64,000 bases of DNA from Mactromeris polynyma (GCA_032209605.1 JASFXZ010000003.1:34560762-34624761), one strand, 5' to 3'; positions 13,159 to 26,622 are shown, numbered from the stretch's first letter. Made by a program: numbers and translations. Notes: generated by a model from the sequence alone, not told the origin.

Positions 13159-16100
13159 TTATATAATTAAGAATAAAAACACGGAGTATGCAAAACAACA
13201 AAAGTCTTTAACAATTAAAATGGAGAGAAACTTAGTGACACAACGGTTTCCCCCTCTGAACACTTTCTTATATGTCAAAGAATTACATTCAATAAGTTTT
13301 TAGTAAGCCTTATATGAAAATACAGGGTATGTGTACTTGCAAGCGCCCTGCCGTTTTAGAAAATATTACATCGTTAGTAAATCGCCAGTCAAAGTGATTT
13401 TTACACACTAATTATAATTTAATTAATACATACTCCTGTATATAGTTGGATAGCGTAATACGAAGCCATGAATTAAACATTAATAGGAATAACGAGCCTT
13501 TCATTTGATTGTGTTAAGAAGTTTATGATAAGATTCTGAATTGGAAGTGTTCGTAAAGACGTTACAATAGATGTCCGGTCGGCAAAAGTATCGGAAGTAA
13601 TTGCTACGAAGCACGCCATTGATTTTGAATACGATATTATTATCCCACGTAAATCACTGGGTGTGATCAAATTTAGATTTGGGATTCCTTGGCTCACACG
13701 AAACGACCTATATTTTATTTTCTCAAATGTCATATTAAGCATCCATTCTCCTAATCAAAGACCGGTAGACATATCCGGGAATGATTGTCGGCTAATTGTC
13801 CGTGATCTTTAACATTTAACATTCAATCAAGAGAATAAAACATTTTATGACCACGCAGTGGAACAAAACGCTAAATAATGCGTGTATTCTTGTTGCAAAG
13901 TGTCGTTGTTGAATATCTGAATATTACATATTTCATTAAACACTTATTTGTTATAGGACAATGACCGTTATGTTACCATGTGTATAAGTAAAGTTAGTAC
14001 ATACTATAACATTGCAATGATACAGTTATATACATGTCGCTTATAACATTTCCATAAATGATTCATACGAGCTAATAAAACGCTTAAGGCATAATAAAGC
14101 AATTATTCAACAAACGATGTTTAGTTTAAGTTAAGTTTCAAGCTGTTTGAGATCGATGTTAGAATCAAGTTTTGAACTGACATTTTTTATGAATTGTCGG
14201 CCATATTGATAGGCAAATATCCTTAACTTTTATAAAGAAAAATTCTTATGTAAATGATGATAAACTTATCACATATAAAAAAAATAACTTATTCATAATG
14301 CTCATGTGAGCAGTTGGCTCAGTAAGCTGAAAAAAGTGGTTGTCACATGCAAATTCTCATGATATTTTCTCAGTTATCACATATTAAGAAATTACTTCTA
14401 CATGGGCTTATCAGTTTTGCCTATCAAAATGGCTGATGATTAAGAACAAGGGAGGTAAATATTGTAGATGTGGGAAATATCCATTACTAGCACCTAATTT
14501 AGGATTTGTGTAGTTTGATTCAACCTTGCCAAGTGAAAATTCGAAAACATGACCTAAGGCCAGTGACCAGGAGCTTTACCCCTTGACCGTTATGCCTTAC
14601 TTGAGCACATCGCTACTACGCCAGTATTAGTATCGTCGACGAAAACAGCATCAGCAATCACACTTGAGAACAATTTACATATCATCAGCTGTAAACCTGG
14701 GCATCCGTCAGGTGATTACTACGAAATTATCACTTGCCAATATAATTGATTAAAACATTTATGAATTAATTCTTCTATTCCACTGACGATATCGTAATTA
14801 CAGGGACAATGCAGTTGATCTGGTTCCGATAATAATATATTCAGATTGAGTAAAATATGACGGGATTTTTAGTAGAATCATATCGAAATAGGCGAACTGA
14901 ATCTTGGGCCCAAAGGACGCACTTCGAAAAATCAGTCTGTTGATTACCAGTATATAAAGAACATATTCAGTGTTTCATTCCTGTTTCTGCTTATTAAATC
15001 GTGCTTTTGTATCATGATTTTGAAGTCGAAAACTGCGTTTAAAACTTATCACTTTATCACATGAAATTCTAAAATACAAATCAGGACTAGCTGTTAAAAG
15101 ACTACTGTACTCTGCTAATTAATGTGTTATGTATAATTCTATGACGTACATTGGGATGATAAATTCGTATTGAGTGGTATTCATTAATTAATGAATGTTT
15201 AAAGAAATTACTCGTATTAACAGCATGATATGCAGATAAGAACTAAACGTATTTGTGCATGGAATAAATTACGCCATTGAAATACAAGTATCCGAAATCG
15301 GCGTTGCATCATAGATTTTTCTACGATCAACATCCGTTTTATTTCCGCTATGAGAAAGTAATGATCAATGTGAGTTTGTCTGCAACACCCACAATGAAGG
15401 TTCCTCGAATTATTGAATACATGCACCGGATGGAAAACATATTCATGCCCTAAAACACAAAGGGTGCCCATAATGTAATACAATAAGCGTTGCAATCTGT
15501 TCATTGCAATCTATTTAAATGATTGCAACACGTGGATTTCAACAGATAAAACATTATTAAGTCAATGTATGATGTATCACTCATTGAAAGTCTTCATTGA
15601 ATCAAATTTGGAAGTCGTTTAGATTCGGCATCGATTGCAGGTAACTAGGTATGAAGAGATACAGGTTATTTAGTAAAACTATTCAATATATAAAAAAAAC
15701 ATCTGAATCTGATTAACTCTATGCTGAAACATTCATCTTAACTCTTAATGAGAAAATCTCAAAGGGATCTTTGATGTGAAGTAGGATTATAATGTAAAAG
15801 TACATGTAGAGTTATTGTATTTTGTGACCAAATGTCTAAACTTTGAAATGTAAAAAATACCTTTAAACTGGCGAAACGGTTTACCAAAGAATGTCTGAAT
15901 CAAGGTTGTTATCGAAATACAAAATATCAAAAGTTTATCAACTCAGAGTCTTATTCACTTCCAATTCATCGACAGCTAGGAAGCTCTGTTTCTTTTAATT
16001 GACTTCTTCAATCTTCTACTTTGAACTTCAAACACATTACCTGACTGACAGACCGTCGACTGTGCCAACTGGGCGATGCTACTAGTACCGAACAAACCAG

Positions 16101-16709
16101 GACATACCGACTTTTATGGAGTACCACTCACGTTTGTTTTTGGTGATATTCGTTCGTAACGCATTGAACTGCTAACTGCCAACATGATAAGGTGAAGAAT
16201 ATATGTAAGCCTCAACTCTGTGCGTCTTACCACATACTACATAGATTATCTTACCACACTTAACGTCTACCACGATTCTTATAATAACTGTCAGAATTAC
16301 ATCGGTAAGATGTATATATATACGGAGTACCTTGCACGACATAACTTTATATTTCGTTGCAAATAAATTAAACATAAAAACGTATTGTTTATTTCAATTT
16401 TCATTGTGCCACATGGCTCGCAATGTTGTCTTATTTCCTACCCTATTTACTTGGCGTACGTAGTTCTGTAAAGAAAACTTCCTGAACGAGTACCATGTCT
16501 ATGAAGCTAGGTTTAAGTTCAATCATATATTTTTTCATTTCCAATTACCATTATTTTAATAAGTGACAATATCAATATTACGTGTATATCCATACATACA
16601 ATTAAATACTTACAATTATATGTTTGATAAATTTATTTCAAAGAATGGCTTAAGGGATATTGCCCCTGGGGATATCACAGCTTGATATGTCAAGACAAAT
16701 AAAGTTATA
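13159..16709. other. Non-coding stretch with one MITE-like element
   Basis: Holds the element at 14194-14440. Minus-strand frames at 13473-13742 and 15217-15504 (89 and 95 residues) have no recognisable domain. Confidence 0.5.
14194..14440. mobile_element. MITE-like element with about 22-bp inverted ends
   Basis: The left end GTCGGCCATATTGATAGGCA and the reverse complement of the right end near 14440 (ATCAGCCATTTTGATAGGCA) match with three mismatches. The interior is AT-rich and has no coding potential. No clear target-site duplication was seen. Confidence 0.55.
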
Positions 16710-18010
16710 ATCGCATGACAAGCCTTGTGCTTTTTCGAAGATTGTCGGACCTGTAATTGCGCCGTATAGCCCTTGGCTGAAAATTGCACAAATGTCAGTC
16801 GTGTGGGGACCATACGGGGTTCGTAGGGTCTCCTTACTTGTCCGCAGGTTTGTCGGGACCTATGTGCACCGTACTGAGTCTCTCGGATTCCGGACGGTAC
16901 TTCGAAACTAAAACGGGCCACGTAAGGTTCCCGCACGGGCAGTCATAATTGGTTACTACTGTTTTATGGCGGACATGCGAGTAGTTATGGGTCAGCATTT
17001 TGCATAAAACAATCAGTCGAAAATCTAGTTTACACTCATTCACAGGTTTATTTCACATATTCATGTTTTGTTGATGTTTGATTATATATCATTGGTCCGA
17101 AGAAGGAACATGTTCGGCCTAGTGTACACCTACTACTCGTATGTCTTCTTACGAGCATCACTAGGACCCGCATTGGACTCGCACGGGCCCCGTGCGGCCC
17201 TGCATGACTGATCGTACAGGTGTTTTCAAGCCCGTATGTATCGGCACTGACACGTACGATGCCCACAATTAGCTGGCGATGGGTTTGCGAGCAGTTTGCG
17301 ACGGATTTCTAAGCATTTTCGGCCGGGGACCTACGGGACTCCTTGTGGCTGCCGGGTCATTTTTGAGAATCGGGCGGGCATCGAGTTACTTTAAACTCGG
17401 ACTTAAAACCTGGTGCGGCGTTTCGCCAATAAATCGGTCGATGCCTGGTCTATGTCCGACAGGGCATCGCACACATCGGGCGGACGCCGGGTCAAATTTT
17501 GGACAACCCAAACAATCCTTATATCGGTCAGACGCCGACCAGACGCCGATCAGACGCCGGCCGGGCCCCGCCCGGCGTCCGGCCGACTTGGCGGCACCCG
17601 GCCGGAAATCAGCCAGACATCGGCAGGGGTATCGCAGGGACATAAACAGGACATCGGACGAGTGCATTTCGGACACTGGCCGATAAACGGGCCAAGAATT
17701 CGACCCCATTTTCATGGCAGCGTGCAGGGCACTTTTAAATGTGACTGTGACCGCGCGATTTTTCGCCGACCTCTACACGCCAACCGATGCCTAGAAATCG
17801 CACACGCCGCCCGGCCACCTCTTTAATTGTGACTTAGGTATTACGATCCCGTGACCAAAAATCGTAAGAACACGCAGAGAACACGAAGACCGCCCATACC
17901 CATATGACCATAACATCGTAGGATAGTGGTTACGTACGGACCTCATACGGACCACATGCCCGTACGGCTACCCTAGTCCTACGACACCAGGACCACCCAT
18001 AGGTCTCATC
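16710..18010. mobile_element. GC-rich dispersed element, long copy
   Basis: A block sharply richer in G+C and CpG than its surroundings. It shares several segments, in the same order, with 37085-37965: TATAGCC..TGGCTGAAA, TTTCACATATTCATGTTTTG and AATCGTAAGAACAC..CAGAGAA, then CATATGACCA. Between the shared segments this copy has its own interior (17280-17820) with short tandem motifs such as CAGACGCCGA. Imperfect inverted segments (GCGACGGATTTCTAAGCAT near 17300 against ATGCCTAGAAATCGCACAC near 17790) suggest a fold-back structure. Overlapping open frames on both strands (for example 17279-17686, 17386-17715 and 17413-17826) are a by-product of high GC. None resembles a known protein. Confidence 0.7.
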
Positions 18011-18099
18011 TGACCGAGGCCTTAACAAAAACAGATAACATGCGATAAGTGAACGTTCAGCGATTGTGAAACAAATTTACATTTTGTATTAATCTCCCT

Positions 18100-18220
18100 C
18101 GATGAATCCTTCATGGGTTACTAACCAGTACTCGCGCCTTATTCAGTGATTGTTCAGTTCGCTGTTCAACCTCTCCTAAGGCAGGATTCGTACCCACAAC
18201 CTTCGGATCAAGAGCAAGTG
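18100..18220 (-). mobile_element. Possible tRNA-derived SINE remnant
   Basis: The minus strand carries GGGTACGAATCCTGC (18195-18181), close to a polymerase III B box, preceded by a pseudo-anticodon-like stretch GCTCTTGATCCGAAGG. No A box is visible, so the head is truncated. It lies just right of the GC-rich element. Confidence 0.4.
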
Positions 18221-21164
18221 AACTTTACAAAATTAAAGAAAACATTGAATATATGTTTATGACTTAAGTTGCTAACAGAAATGCTGCGTTAGATATCAGT
18301 TATATATTTTCAACGTAAGATTTTACACTTATAGTGGGTCTTATACATTACATCTCTTCGATGTGTACAGCAATATTGTGTTTCAAGCAAGGATATGTTT
18401 TTTATGTTTTAATGTTAATTATGCGAGGAGAACAGATTCGCTAACTGATTAGCGTCTGTTATTCATTGATAAGTAGTTGTTATGTAATTTGTGTTCTTAT
18501 TTGCAGATGTTCTCAATTATCCAGTCATTCACTTACCGGAACTACGCGTTTTAAGTATTGGCTAAGTACACATGACAGTGTCGTCTGCTTGCCAGAAATT
18601 GTGCTCACATACTTCTCTCTTATAATAAAGTCTGTATGCTTCTATAGTACATATGTCGGTAGTACATAAGAACACAGTACTTATTTACTGTAATTGCCTT
18701 TGAAAACCACTCAAAATAATTATATTTCAGACAGTTTCGAACCATTCTTGACAGGACAGAATATACTTCACATCAGTGCAAGACAATTTAAGATGTGAAA
18801 TATATCCACCCGTACCGTCATTACGATATATTTTTGACGTGAAGTGCACATACACACGTATACCACACATTTAACAAGTGGAGTGGTACTATACGTATAT
18901 ATTAAAGTTTGTAAGTTTGTGGTACTGCTACATAATCTGTTGATTGCAATATAAAAGACTTTTATCTCAACAAAATTCGCATAATTATTTATAACCGTAA
19001 TTTAAGAGTATCTTCATTACTTTATACCTCCTTAGGAAAAACTTACCTTAAACGATGTACGGATCGTTAAATACTGAAATAATTCATTATTCATTCTTTG
19101 TTAACACATTATTTGGGCACATAATATTTAGTGTGTTTACATCTAAAGTTGTGTTTATGCTTCACGCACCAGTAACCCTTCTTAGTCTATTGTCCGTGTA
19201 AAGACGACTACTATTTTTAGCAAGGGGTTCGTCAGGGCCAATTGCTATAGTTGGCGAAATCCGCGGACATTCATCGGATGAGTCATCCCAAGTACGCCGT
19301 ATCACGCGTGAAGTGCACTGAAAACAAGCTAGCGGAAGATAGTGTACAGTAGACAGCGGACGATAGCAGTAGGCAGAGATACGTATGCAAGAAAACGGTG
19401 TAACATATAATATATCAAACGAACACTTATACGTATATTGAAATCATGATCTGTCTGCAAGTCGGTCGATTGGTTGTTCTTTCCAGTATACAACATATGT
19501 AGTTTGTGTGGCTAAATACTTCTTCAGTTTTCAGGGGATTACAATGCTGTTTAATAATACAAGTACCATGATACACGATTTGTAGATGTGGATGACATAA
19601 ATTTGCTGTGCATCCATCAAAATGTTTTGGCATTCTGTCCCTTTGAACTGTTAAGAACACATGTATCAAAATACTTAAGTTTTCAATGGATTGCATTGGT
19701 AAATAATCAACATTAAGGTACTGTTTACTTATACTCCATCCATCATTCTGACTGTCTATACCAATTCTTTGTATACCATATTGTGTGCTTAACTCCTATA
19801 TTATTAAATATACTGACATAACAAAGTGTTCTTGATAGACTATTGTGATAGGTAAAATATAAGTCAAAGTGGCATCTGTGATCTGCCGTGAGCCCGTTTC
19901 TGTCAGCACTTTCAGTGCTTTGATTATTACTGTCGTCTAATTTGTTTACAAATATTGATGAACCTGACAAAACAATACTACTCCATCCATTGGTATTTCT
20001 GAATGGTCATGCATGGTTATTTAAATACGTTAAGTTTCTATTTCAATGCTAATGTTCGTTTCAACTATGACATCAAAAAGGGTTACTCACTTTGCACTGC
20101 CTATTAATTATAAAAAGAGGAATATTTGTACAAGTTCAACATTCATAAGTAATTTTATGTACTCTTTTATAATGTCCAGCTTTTAAGGTACGTTTCATTA
20201 TTTAGAATGAACTGATCTATGTCGTAAATAGAGAAACCAATAGTGTACACTTTATACAACAGAACTATTCTCTGGCTGTGTCACTGATTGAACAATGGGC
20301 CTACAGTGGATTTTTATTCAGTATTCTTGAAATTGGCACATATGGATGCTACACCAAAGCAAACTGAAGACGCGATGTGATAAAAAATGTTTGGAAGGTT
20401 AAGATAAACCTCTGATTAATCTGTCATCAACAGCTTAACAAAAATATTATAAAACTTAACGTCTGATGGGGTTTGAAATTGATTGCCATACGTACAAAAG
20501 ACCGGTGGTGCAGTCTTTGTTTGTCGTTTTATATTCTTTAAACGGTCTTAAAACGGTATCAGCCAAACATCGTGGAATTGTGAAATATTGTTGATCATGA
20601 TTTCACGGTTAGTGACTCCTGGTTTTAAGAACATGATAACAAATTATGTTGAATAAAGTCACCATCGGACATACGTACATACGGCAATGGAAGCGCAGCA
20701 ATAGGTAGTCATGTTGCAGCGTACAGAAAGGAAGTTGATTCATATATACATGTACTCCATGATTCAATCGCACGTATTCTTCGGCATAAACAATGTATCA
20801 TTATACGCTAAATTGTTATGGATCATATTTTTATGAACAAGAAACAAATACATAACGATAAATATTGGATACGAACAAAATCTCATTGCCCGGAAATTGT
20901 TTCTTCTCATGTTGCGTGCGTTTGTTATTTATTGCATTATCTATTATTCAACACTCACGTCTACAGGATAAACTGAAAAGGCGTTGCAAATAAAATGAAC
21001 AATCTCGATCAACATCGGACGCATTTTCCGAGTATTTTAGAGGCGCAAGAACGAAAGTTTCATGTTTGAGCTATTCCCACTAATCCATGGATTAAATACG
21101 CCGTTTGCAAAGACTTAACAGTGCTGAACGCTTGAGTTTAAACTGATTTATTCATGCATCTATT
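18221..21164. other. Non-coding stretch, no feature recognised
   Basis: Minus-strand frames 19427-19696 and 19743-19970 sit close together but show no known domain or clear splice join. Confidence 0.45.
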
Positions 21165-21350
21165 TTAAAACAAGGTCTCACAATTTGTTTTTATCACTCT
21201 CAATTACTACATCCTGGGTACTCGCACGTTACTATGAAGGGACTTAGAAGACCGCGGCAGTGTTTCAACCATGGCGAGATTCGAAAGTCATGTCCTTGAT
21301 GTCGTGTTAATCAGGAGAAGGCGCTTTAACACCGGACCCCTGTATCACCC
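21165..21350 (-). mobile_element. tRNA-derived SINE (degenerate)
   Basis: On the minus strand an A-box-like GGTGTTAAAGCGC (from about 21333) is followed about 48 bases later by a B-box-like CTTTCGAATCTCGCC (21287-21273). A body follows to about 21165. The B box has lost its leading G residues, which marks decay. The start and end are approximate. Confidence 0.5.
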
Positions 21351-21726
21351 GTGGTTTATGTGTGTAATTTGAAAGCACCTTTAATTACAAAACAAGCTCT
21401 TCATGGAAGATTTGCGCCATTTTTCATACATTTGTTTCCGAGTCAGATATATTTACAATTGCGTTTTATTTACCCACCTGTTTATTCATGGTCCGCTGCA
21501 CTAATGTTCCGTAGCGTTATATGAAATACATCGGTTAACATCAAAGTCAAACATGTGTTCGTTGTATTTTTGTTGTCATAAGATATATAGCGTGTTTGTA
21601 TTTTATTCGACGAACTATAACTTATTTAAAGTAATGAGTATTTGTAGTGTTAATCAATTAGCAGAGGCGTATAGAGTAGGCTAGTTATTTGAAAGCATAT
21701 ATAAGTATTGGTCTGGTTTGCTTTTA

Positions 21727-21990
21727 TGTTGATATAGAATACAGAGTAAGTGCTGAGTTTTTGCAACATTTATAGAAACAACACCTGATGTAAGATTCTA
21801 ATAAGTCAAAATTCCGTGGTGGTCTATCTTATACAAGAGTTTTTTATGCAAAGACAATAATGTTGATATAGAATGCAGAGTAAATGAGGATTGTTCGCAA
21901 CATTTTATAGAAACAACGCCCGTTGTAAGACACCTAAAAGTCAATTTCTCATTGTGGTCTATCTTATACATTTATAAGTAAAGACAAAAA
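21727..21990 (+). repeat. Tandem duplication of 134 bp
   Basis: Copy one starts at 21727 and copy two at 21861, both with TGTTGATATAGAAT(A/G)CAGAG. They share GCAACATTT.ATAGAAACAAC and GTGGTCTATCTTATACA. The copies are clearly diverged, so the event is old. Confidence 0.85.
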
Positions 21991-22861
21991 AAAGCATTTT
22001 TTGTTTCACTGACATAGGATGTAGTGTTCGGAAACACACGTACATACCACAGGCTGGAAAAAGCTTTTAATATTGAAACAGATACATCACAAACATCGAA
22101 TGGAGCTGTTCTGTAAAATGAATGATTGAAAGTATTCCTTTGTTAAATAGATACTTGAGTTCGCACAATAAGTCTGCTTTTCCCCATATGTCGGTTTATT
22201 GCGACAGGAAACATATAATAGACAATATGTCTTACAGATGATTTAAGTCTCCCCATAAGCCAGAAAGTGCAAAATATCTTTATGTGCATTCCATCATCTA
22301 GTTTGATTGACAAGAAAGGCTTGCAGGATTATTTGTTAAACAAACAAATAATTAGAATGTAAGCAATGATATATTGACGAAGTTAATCTTCAATAAGTTT
22401 CAGAGAGCATCAATTTTACTGTAAGCTGTCTTTAATTTCATACACACTGCACCTGGAGGTTGTTTTCGTCTTTTAGCTTTCATAAATGTTTCCCGATGTA
22501 AATACTTAGCCTTAACTAATTGGTCGTAATTACTTGGAGTTAATTATTTCCATTAGAAGGACGCATAAAGACATATAAAGACAGATAAAGACAGCACTGT
22601 ATTAAATGCACCCAGTTCGCTCGCGGTGATATTTGTCATTGCTACATAACATAATGCAAATCCTTTTTTCCTTAATGACAGCGCAGCAGCATTAGTAAGC
22701 TTTTCGATAACTTTTGCGGTTTCGTATTTTGGATGTATTTAAACAGATTTTATAAGATTTCAACGTGTGGTAAATATTTTTGCGTGATTTCTATAAAACA
22801 TACAAAGTTCAGTAGCTTCAGCACATATGTTTTGTCGCTTAAGAACATTTGGTCATAAATT

Positions 22862-23080
22862 AAAAGTTGTAGCAGGAAGATGGCATAAGCCTGTACAAAT
22901 ACCATATAACGATAAGAAACTGTAGATTATGTGATATCCTTGGAGAAGAGATTCATATTTTGCTAGAATGTCTATTATATCACAGGATTAGTAAATTTCA
23001 TTACAAAACATATTACTGGCAAAATACAAATATTATTAATTTATGGGGACTTGATAAATTCGAAAACCAATACTAATATA
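22862..23080 (+). pseudogene. Non-LTR retrotransposon (LINE) C-terminal fragment, frameshifted
   Basis: One frame reads VVAGRWHKPVQIPYND. After a frameshift near 22913 the next frame continues NCRLCDILGEEIHILLECLLYH and on to a TAA after ENQY. The spacing C-x2-C-(about 8)-H-x4-C is the zinc-knuckle-like block near the C-terminus of many LINE reverse-transcriptase proteins in invertebrates. The upstream reverse transcriptase domain is missing, so this is a short dead fragment. Family assignment comes from motif recognition only. Confidence 0.6.
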
Positions 23081-23126
23081 AGAAATCTTGATACTATGTA
23101 TCATTTGAAATGAGAAACAAAACACG

Positions 23127-23200
23127 AACATTGCTTAGGTCAACTGACAACCGTACATAACTGAACAATTGGTGACTAAACGGCGTAAAAAGCCAAATTA
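23127..23200 (+). mobile_element. SINE 3' tail fragment
   Basis: TTAGGTCAACTGACAACCG, ACATAACTGAAC and AAACGGCGTAAAAAGCC match the 3' end of the same SINE type as at 63131-63370 (which reads TTAGGTAAACTGACCG). No tRNA-like head precedes it, so it is 5'-truncated. It sits about 50 bp after a LINE fragment. Confidence 0.6.
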
Positions 23201-23747
23201 ACACCAATAAAGTGGTGCTGAGATTCGACAGTTCCTGTAAAAGCCATAGTCAATATTATGCAAGTCTTCGAGCAAGCATTACATACAGAACGTATTGCTA
23301 TCAAAGAGGATAATATCTGTGTGAAAGTGTTGCAGTAATATTTTATCTCATGTTTTGTCCTGTAACACATTCAGTTCGTTCATGATAACTATGAGATATA
23401 ATATTTTTTCTAAATGTTTTCCTGTGTCATACACTTTCTGGTATAGCTATAGTATACACTATTTATAGCTTACTTGTGCAAAACAGTGGATATTGAAATA
23501 ACATTTCTCGACAAAATATTCACATTCTGATACAGTTAGCACAAGAAACATTCATCATCAGCAATCATAGAGTAATTCATATATATATTGTTTATTACAT
23601 CATTATTATAAATAAATAAACAGCAAAACGAAATGTAAACCACGACACCTCGAGCTCAAACCCTTTCTTTTTGCATAAGTCAAACAAAGTTGTTTACTTT
23701 TGTGTATATATGTTATGTCACTTTGTGCTTTATGGATGGCTGTTTTG

Positions 23748-23990
23748 TATGGTGGCATATTTCTGCCACAAGTTAACTACTTAATTAACTAGATAAGTAT
23801 CGTGATAAATTGTCATACCAGATACATATCTTAACACGAAAAATTGTCTGATAGTGCCCACAACTGCCACCACTTACCCACCAATCTACGTTAGATAAGT
23901 GTTAAGTAGTTAACCCGATAAATATCTAGTTAACTACATAATTATCTAGTTAATTAAGTAGTTAATTGGTGGCAGAAAAATGTTACCATA
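23748..23990. mobile_element. MITE with 49-bp terminal inverted repeats
   Basis: The left arm 23748-23796 and the reverse complement of the right arm 23942-23990 match at 44 of 49 positions. Both contain TTAACTACTTAATTAACTAG. The 243-bp element is flanked on both sides by GTTTTG (23742-23747 and 23991-23996), consistent with a 6-bp target-site duplication. No open frame is inside. It is a non-autonomous DNA transposon of unknown superfamily. Confidence 0.8.
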
Positions 23991-26280
23991 GTTTTGTATT
24001 GGGTACTTCCTGCTCGACTTTTTACTATATTATTTCAGGTGTATAAATTGTGATAGAAACCAGTAAAAAATATACATTGATATTAAACTATTGCCTTTGC
24101 TGTGTCGGGAGGTTTACGTAGTTTAACAACTAATTTACAATCATGTATGACTGTCAATTGGCATGGCCCTTCTGTGTTTTGACCAACCATCTCTCACCTA
24201 TTATTCCGAAACTGACAACTGTCCCCATGAATGAGTGGAGGAGAAGCACATATTAAGATGTTCTACATTCAGTGGACTTGTCATACAAAACATACGTCTC
24301 ATTGAGGCATTGGGCTCCGAAATATTTACAAAGTATATATATCTATTTGACACATAAAGCATGTGATGCTGGCCTGTTCTTCCCTTAAATAATCATGTTC
24401 CTTTAAACTTATTCAATAAGTGGTGACACATTTTAGAAAATATTTATGTAGATATGGGAAATTATACAATTTTGTTGGCACAACCACCAACTAATTACTT
24501 TCAATTCCATAATATACAATCAAGAACAGTAACCGGTAATCCAATAAATTACGCTCGTATTTGGCGATAGCAGGAGAACCATAACTATGTCTTGGAAACA
24601 ATTCTAAGTCACTTAAGATAATTTCATTCGTCTTAGAGTAGAGAAACAAACACATTAAAGTTCATACAATAACAATACGGAAACACTTAGTGCCATCAAA
24701 TTGTCAATTTAAAATCCATTTTCATTAACTTAAATCCGCGAAAGTGTTTATCACGCAGTAGAATATATAACTTTTGCCGAGTGCATGTACATTTGGATAA
24801 TAAAGCAACCCTTATGTTATGATGAAGGCATTCAGAAATACATTTAGATAATTAGAGACATTATGTTTTTTCATCTCTGTAAATAATCTTAGACAAGCTG
24901 TTCACTTCTCGATTCAAAGTGTCGGATTGTTTACTATGTAACTTACGGATGTGTGTTTTACACTGAGTCTACAACATTCAAGAAGGATTCCATTCATCAT
25001 GAAAGTAGAACCTAATTCATCTATATACTTGTCATGGTTGTTTGAGTTCTCAGTTTGTTGTATCTGTACGTTATCTTACGCTCATCGGAATGTTTGTTTG
25101 TACGATGGAATTAATGATACGTATGTCAGAGAAACATTGAGTTTTTAATTAATTGGTTAAGTTCAAGATTTTGAGTGTTTTTTTGAGATTTCAACAGATA
25201 ATTGTTCATAACTAATGAAGCTGCTTATGTGAAATGTGTGTATACAGGCATGTGAACAATTTTCATTACTTTGAAAGAAATCAAAAATAAATAGTGTCGT
25301 TATGCTGGTTTTAATTACGCAATAATTGTACATTCAAAGCGTACTGCCCGAGAAATTAAGTATAGTAGATATATTCGAACAGAATGGCTCGATCATTTAA
25401 TTACTATTTCAAATGTTTATAGTTCACAACAGCTCATGTACAGTTGATGTAATCTGATAAGTATCGCTCTTGGCGTTTTGAAACTTTTCAATGTACACTT
25501 AGTTGCTCACAACGGAAAGACAACTGAGAACAGTTATAGAAAACTGTAACTGTGTGTATTAAGATGTAGATATTTATTATTCATAGCAAAAATAATCATC
25601 AATCATTTTGACACCGATACATTTCAAAGGCAGTAATTGTTGTCATTAAATGGGTATGAAAAGATACCTTGCCCTGCTTTCTAAATCAATATCAAACTTA
25701 TTATGATTATTCATGAAATCGAAGAGTAATTATGAATATTTGTCATCTAAGCGATACACTGCTTATTTCAGATTTTAATGATTCTTTTATATCCTGCTCA
25801 GTTTGTCCTATTTGAATATTATGATATTAATCCCAAATATTCCTCAGACATTGACGCAATCATTAACGTCAAATGGTGTTTTAATGATCATTTTCTAAGT
25901 TATGATCATAACGGTTGACCGGATTTACCATTTGATTGATATTAAAGCGTTGTAAATGAGACAATATTAAGCTTAACACACACGTCAATGAATGATATGT
26001 GGCTGACTTAATAAATATTAAATTTGAGATTAATCGTTTGTCATATATCACTCACTAATGTTCATTGCAATAAGCGTCAGATCATTTTGTCACAGCTTCG
26101 TCTGTTGACGATATTAAACAGTAGGTGAGATGCAGCAGCAAAACAAAATGTCGTATTCACAATATCATGCTTCCACAAATGATTCATATGGTCGAAACAT
26201 CGAATCAAGAGTAAAACCCCAAAAGCGAGAATGGGGAACAGAAATGAGCCAGATATTGTAGGGAAGAGAGATTAAGTGTT
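23991..26280. other. AT-rich non-coding stretch, nothing recognised
   Basis: Only frames under 70 residues and no repeat structure that I could detect by eye. Confidence 0.5.
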
Positions 26281-26480
26281 TACAGGGAATGCCACATTCA
26301 CAAGACAATGCCTACCCACACAGACCCAAGGAAAACAATAGGAGGTGCAAGGGTAAACATGTAAAGGAATAGGGATGCAAGGAATGGTCTCGCCGACCAT
26401 AAAGAACAACTAAGAAGAATTTGGGACAACAACAAGAGGGCAATTTTAATGGATGGATACCTCATGTAACAAGTCACGAA
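26281..26480 (-). mobile_element. Short dispersed repeat, family 'TATGGTCGGCC', copy 1
   Basis: On the minus strand: CATCCATTAAAATTGCCCTC, TTTATGGTCGGCGAGACCAT, ACATGTTTACCCTTGCACCT and GGCATTCCCTGTAAACAC. The same blocks in the same order occur at three plus-strand sites in the duplicated region. A frame in this copy reads SLWSARPF..TLAPP, and similar short peptides appear in the copies at 45975 and 46476. These are shared repeat sequence and not a gene family. Confidence 0.75.
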
Positions 26481-26622
26481 AGTCAGTAATAAAACACAAT
26501 ACAAAGTTTGAGAGTATACAACAAACAAGGAGGGGAACAAGGAGACGGAAGACTCAAATTTGAGAGAGGATATAACTTTAAACAACTACATAGTAACATG
26601 GTCCAGTTTAACAGAATAAATC

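Noticed and set aside
14540..14640. Minus-strand tRNA-like sequence (also near 16040-16110)
   Set aside because: Only loose resemblance to an A box, no B box, and no cloverleaf.
17279..17826. Overlapping open frames of 109-137 residues on both strands
   Set aside because: High GC lowers stop frequency inside a mobile-looking element. No domain is recognisable and no frame is shared with the second copy at 37 kb.
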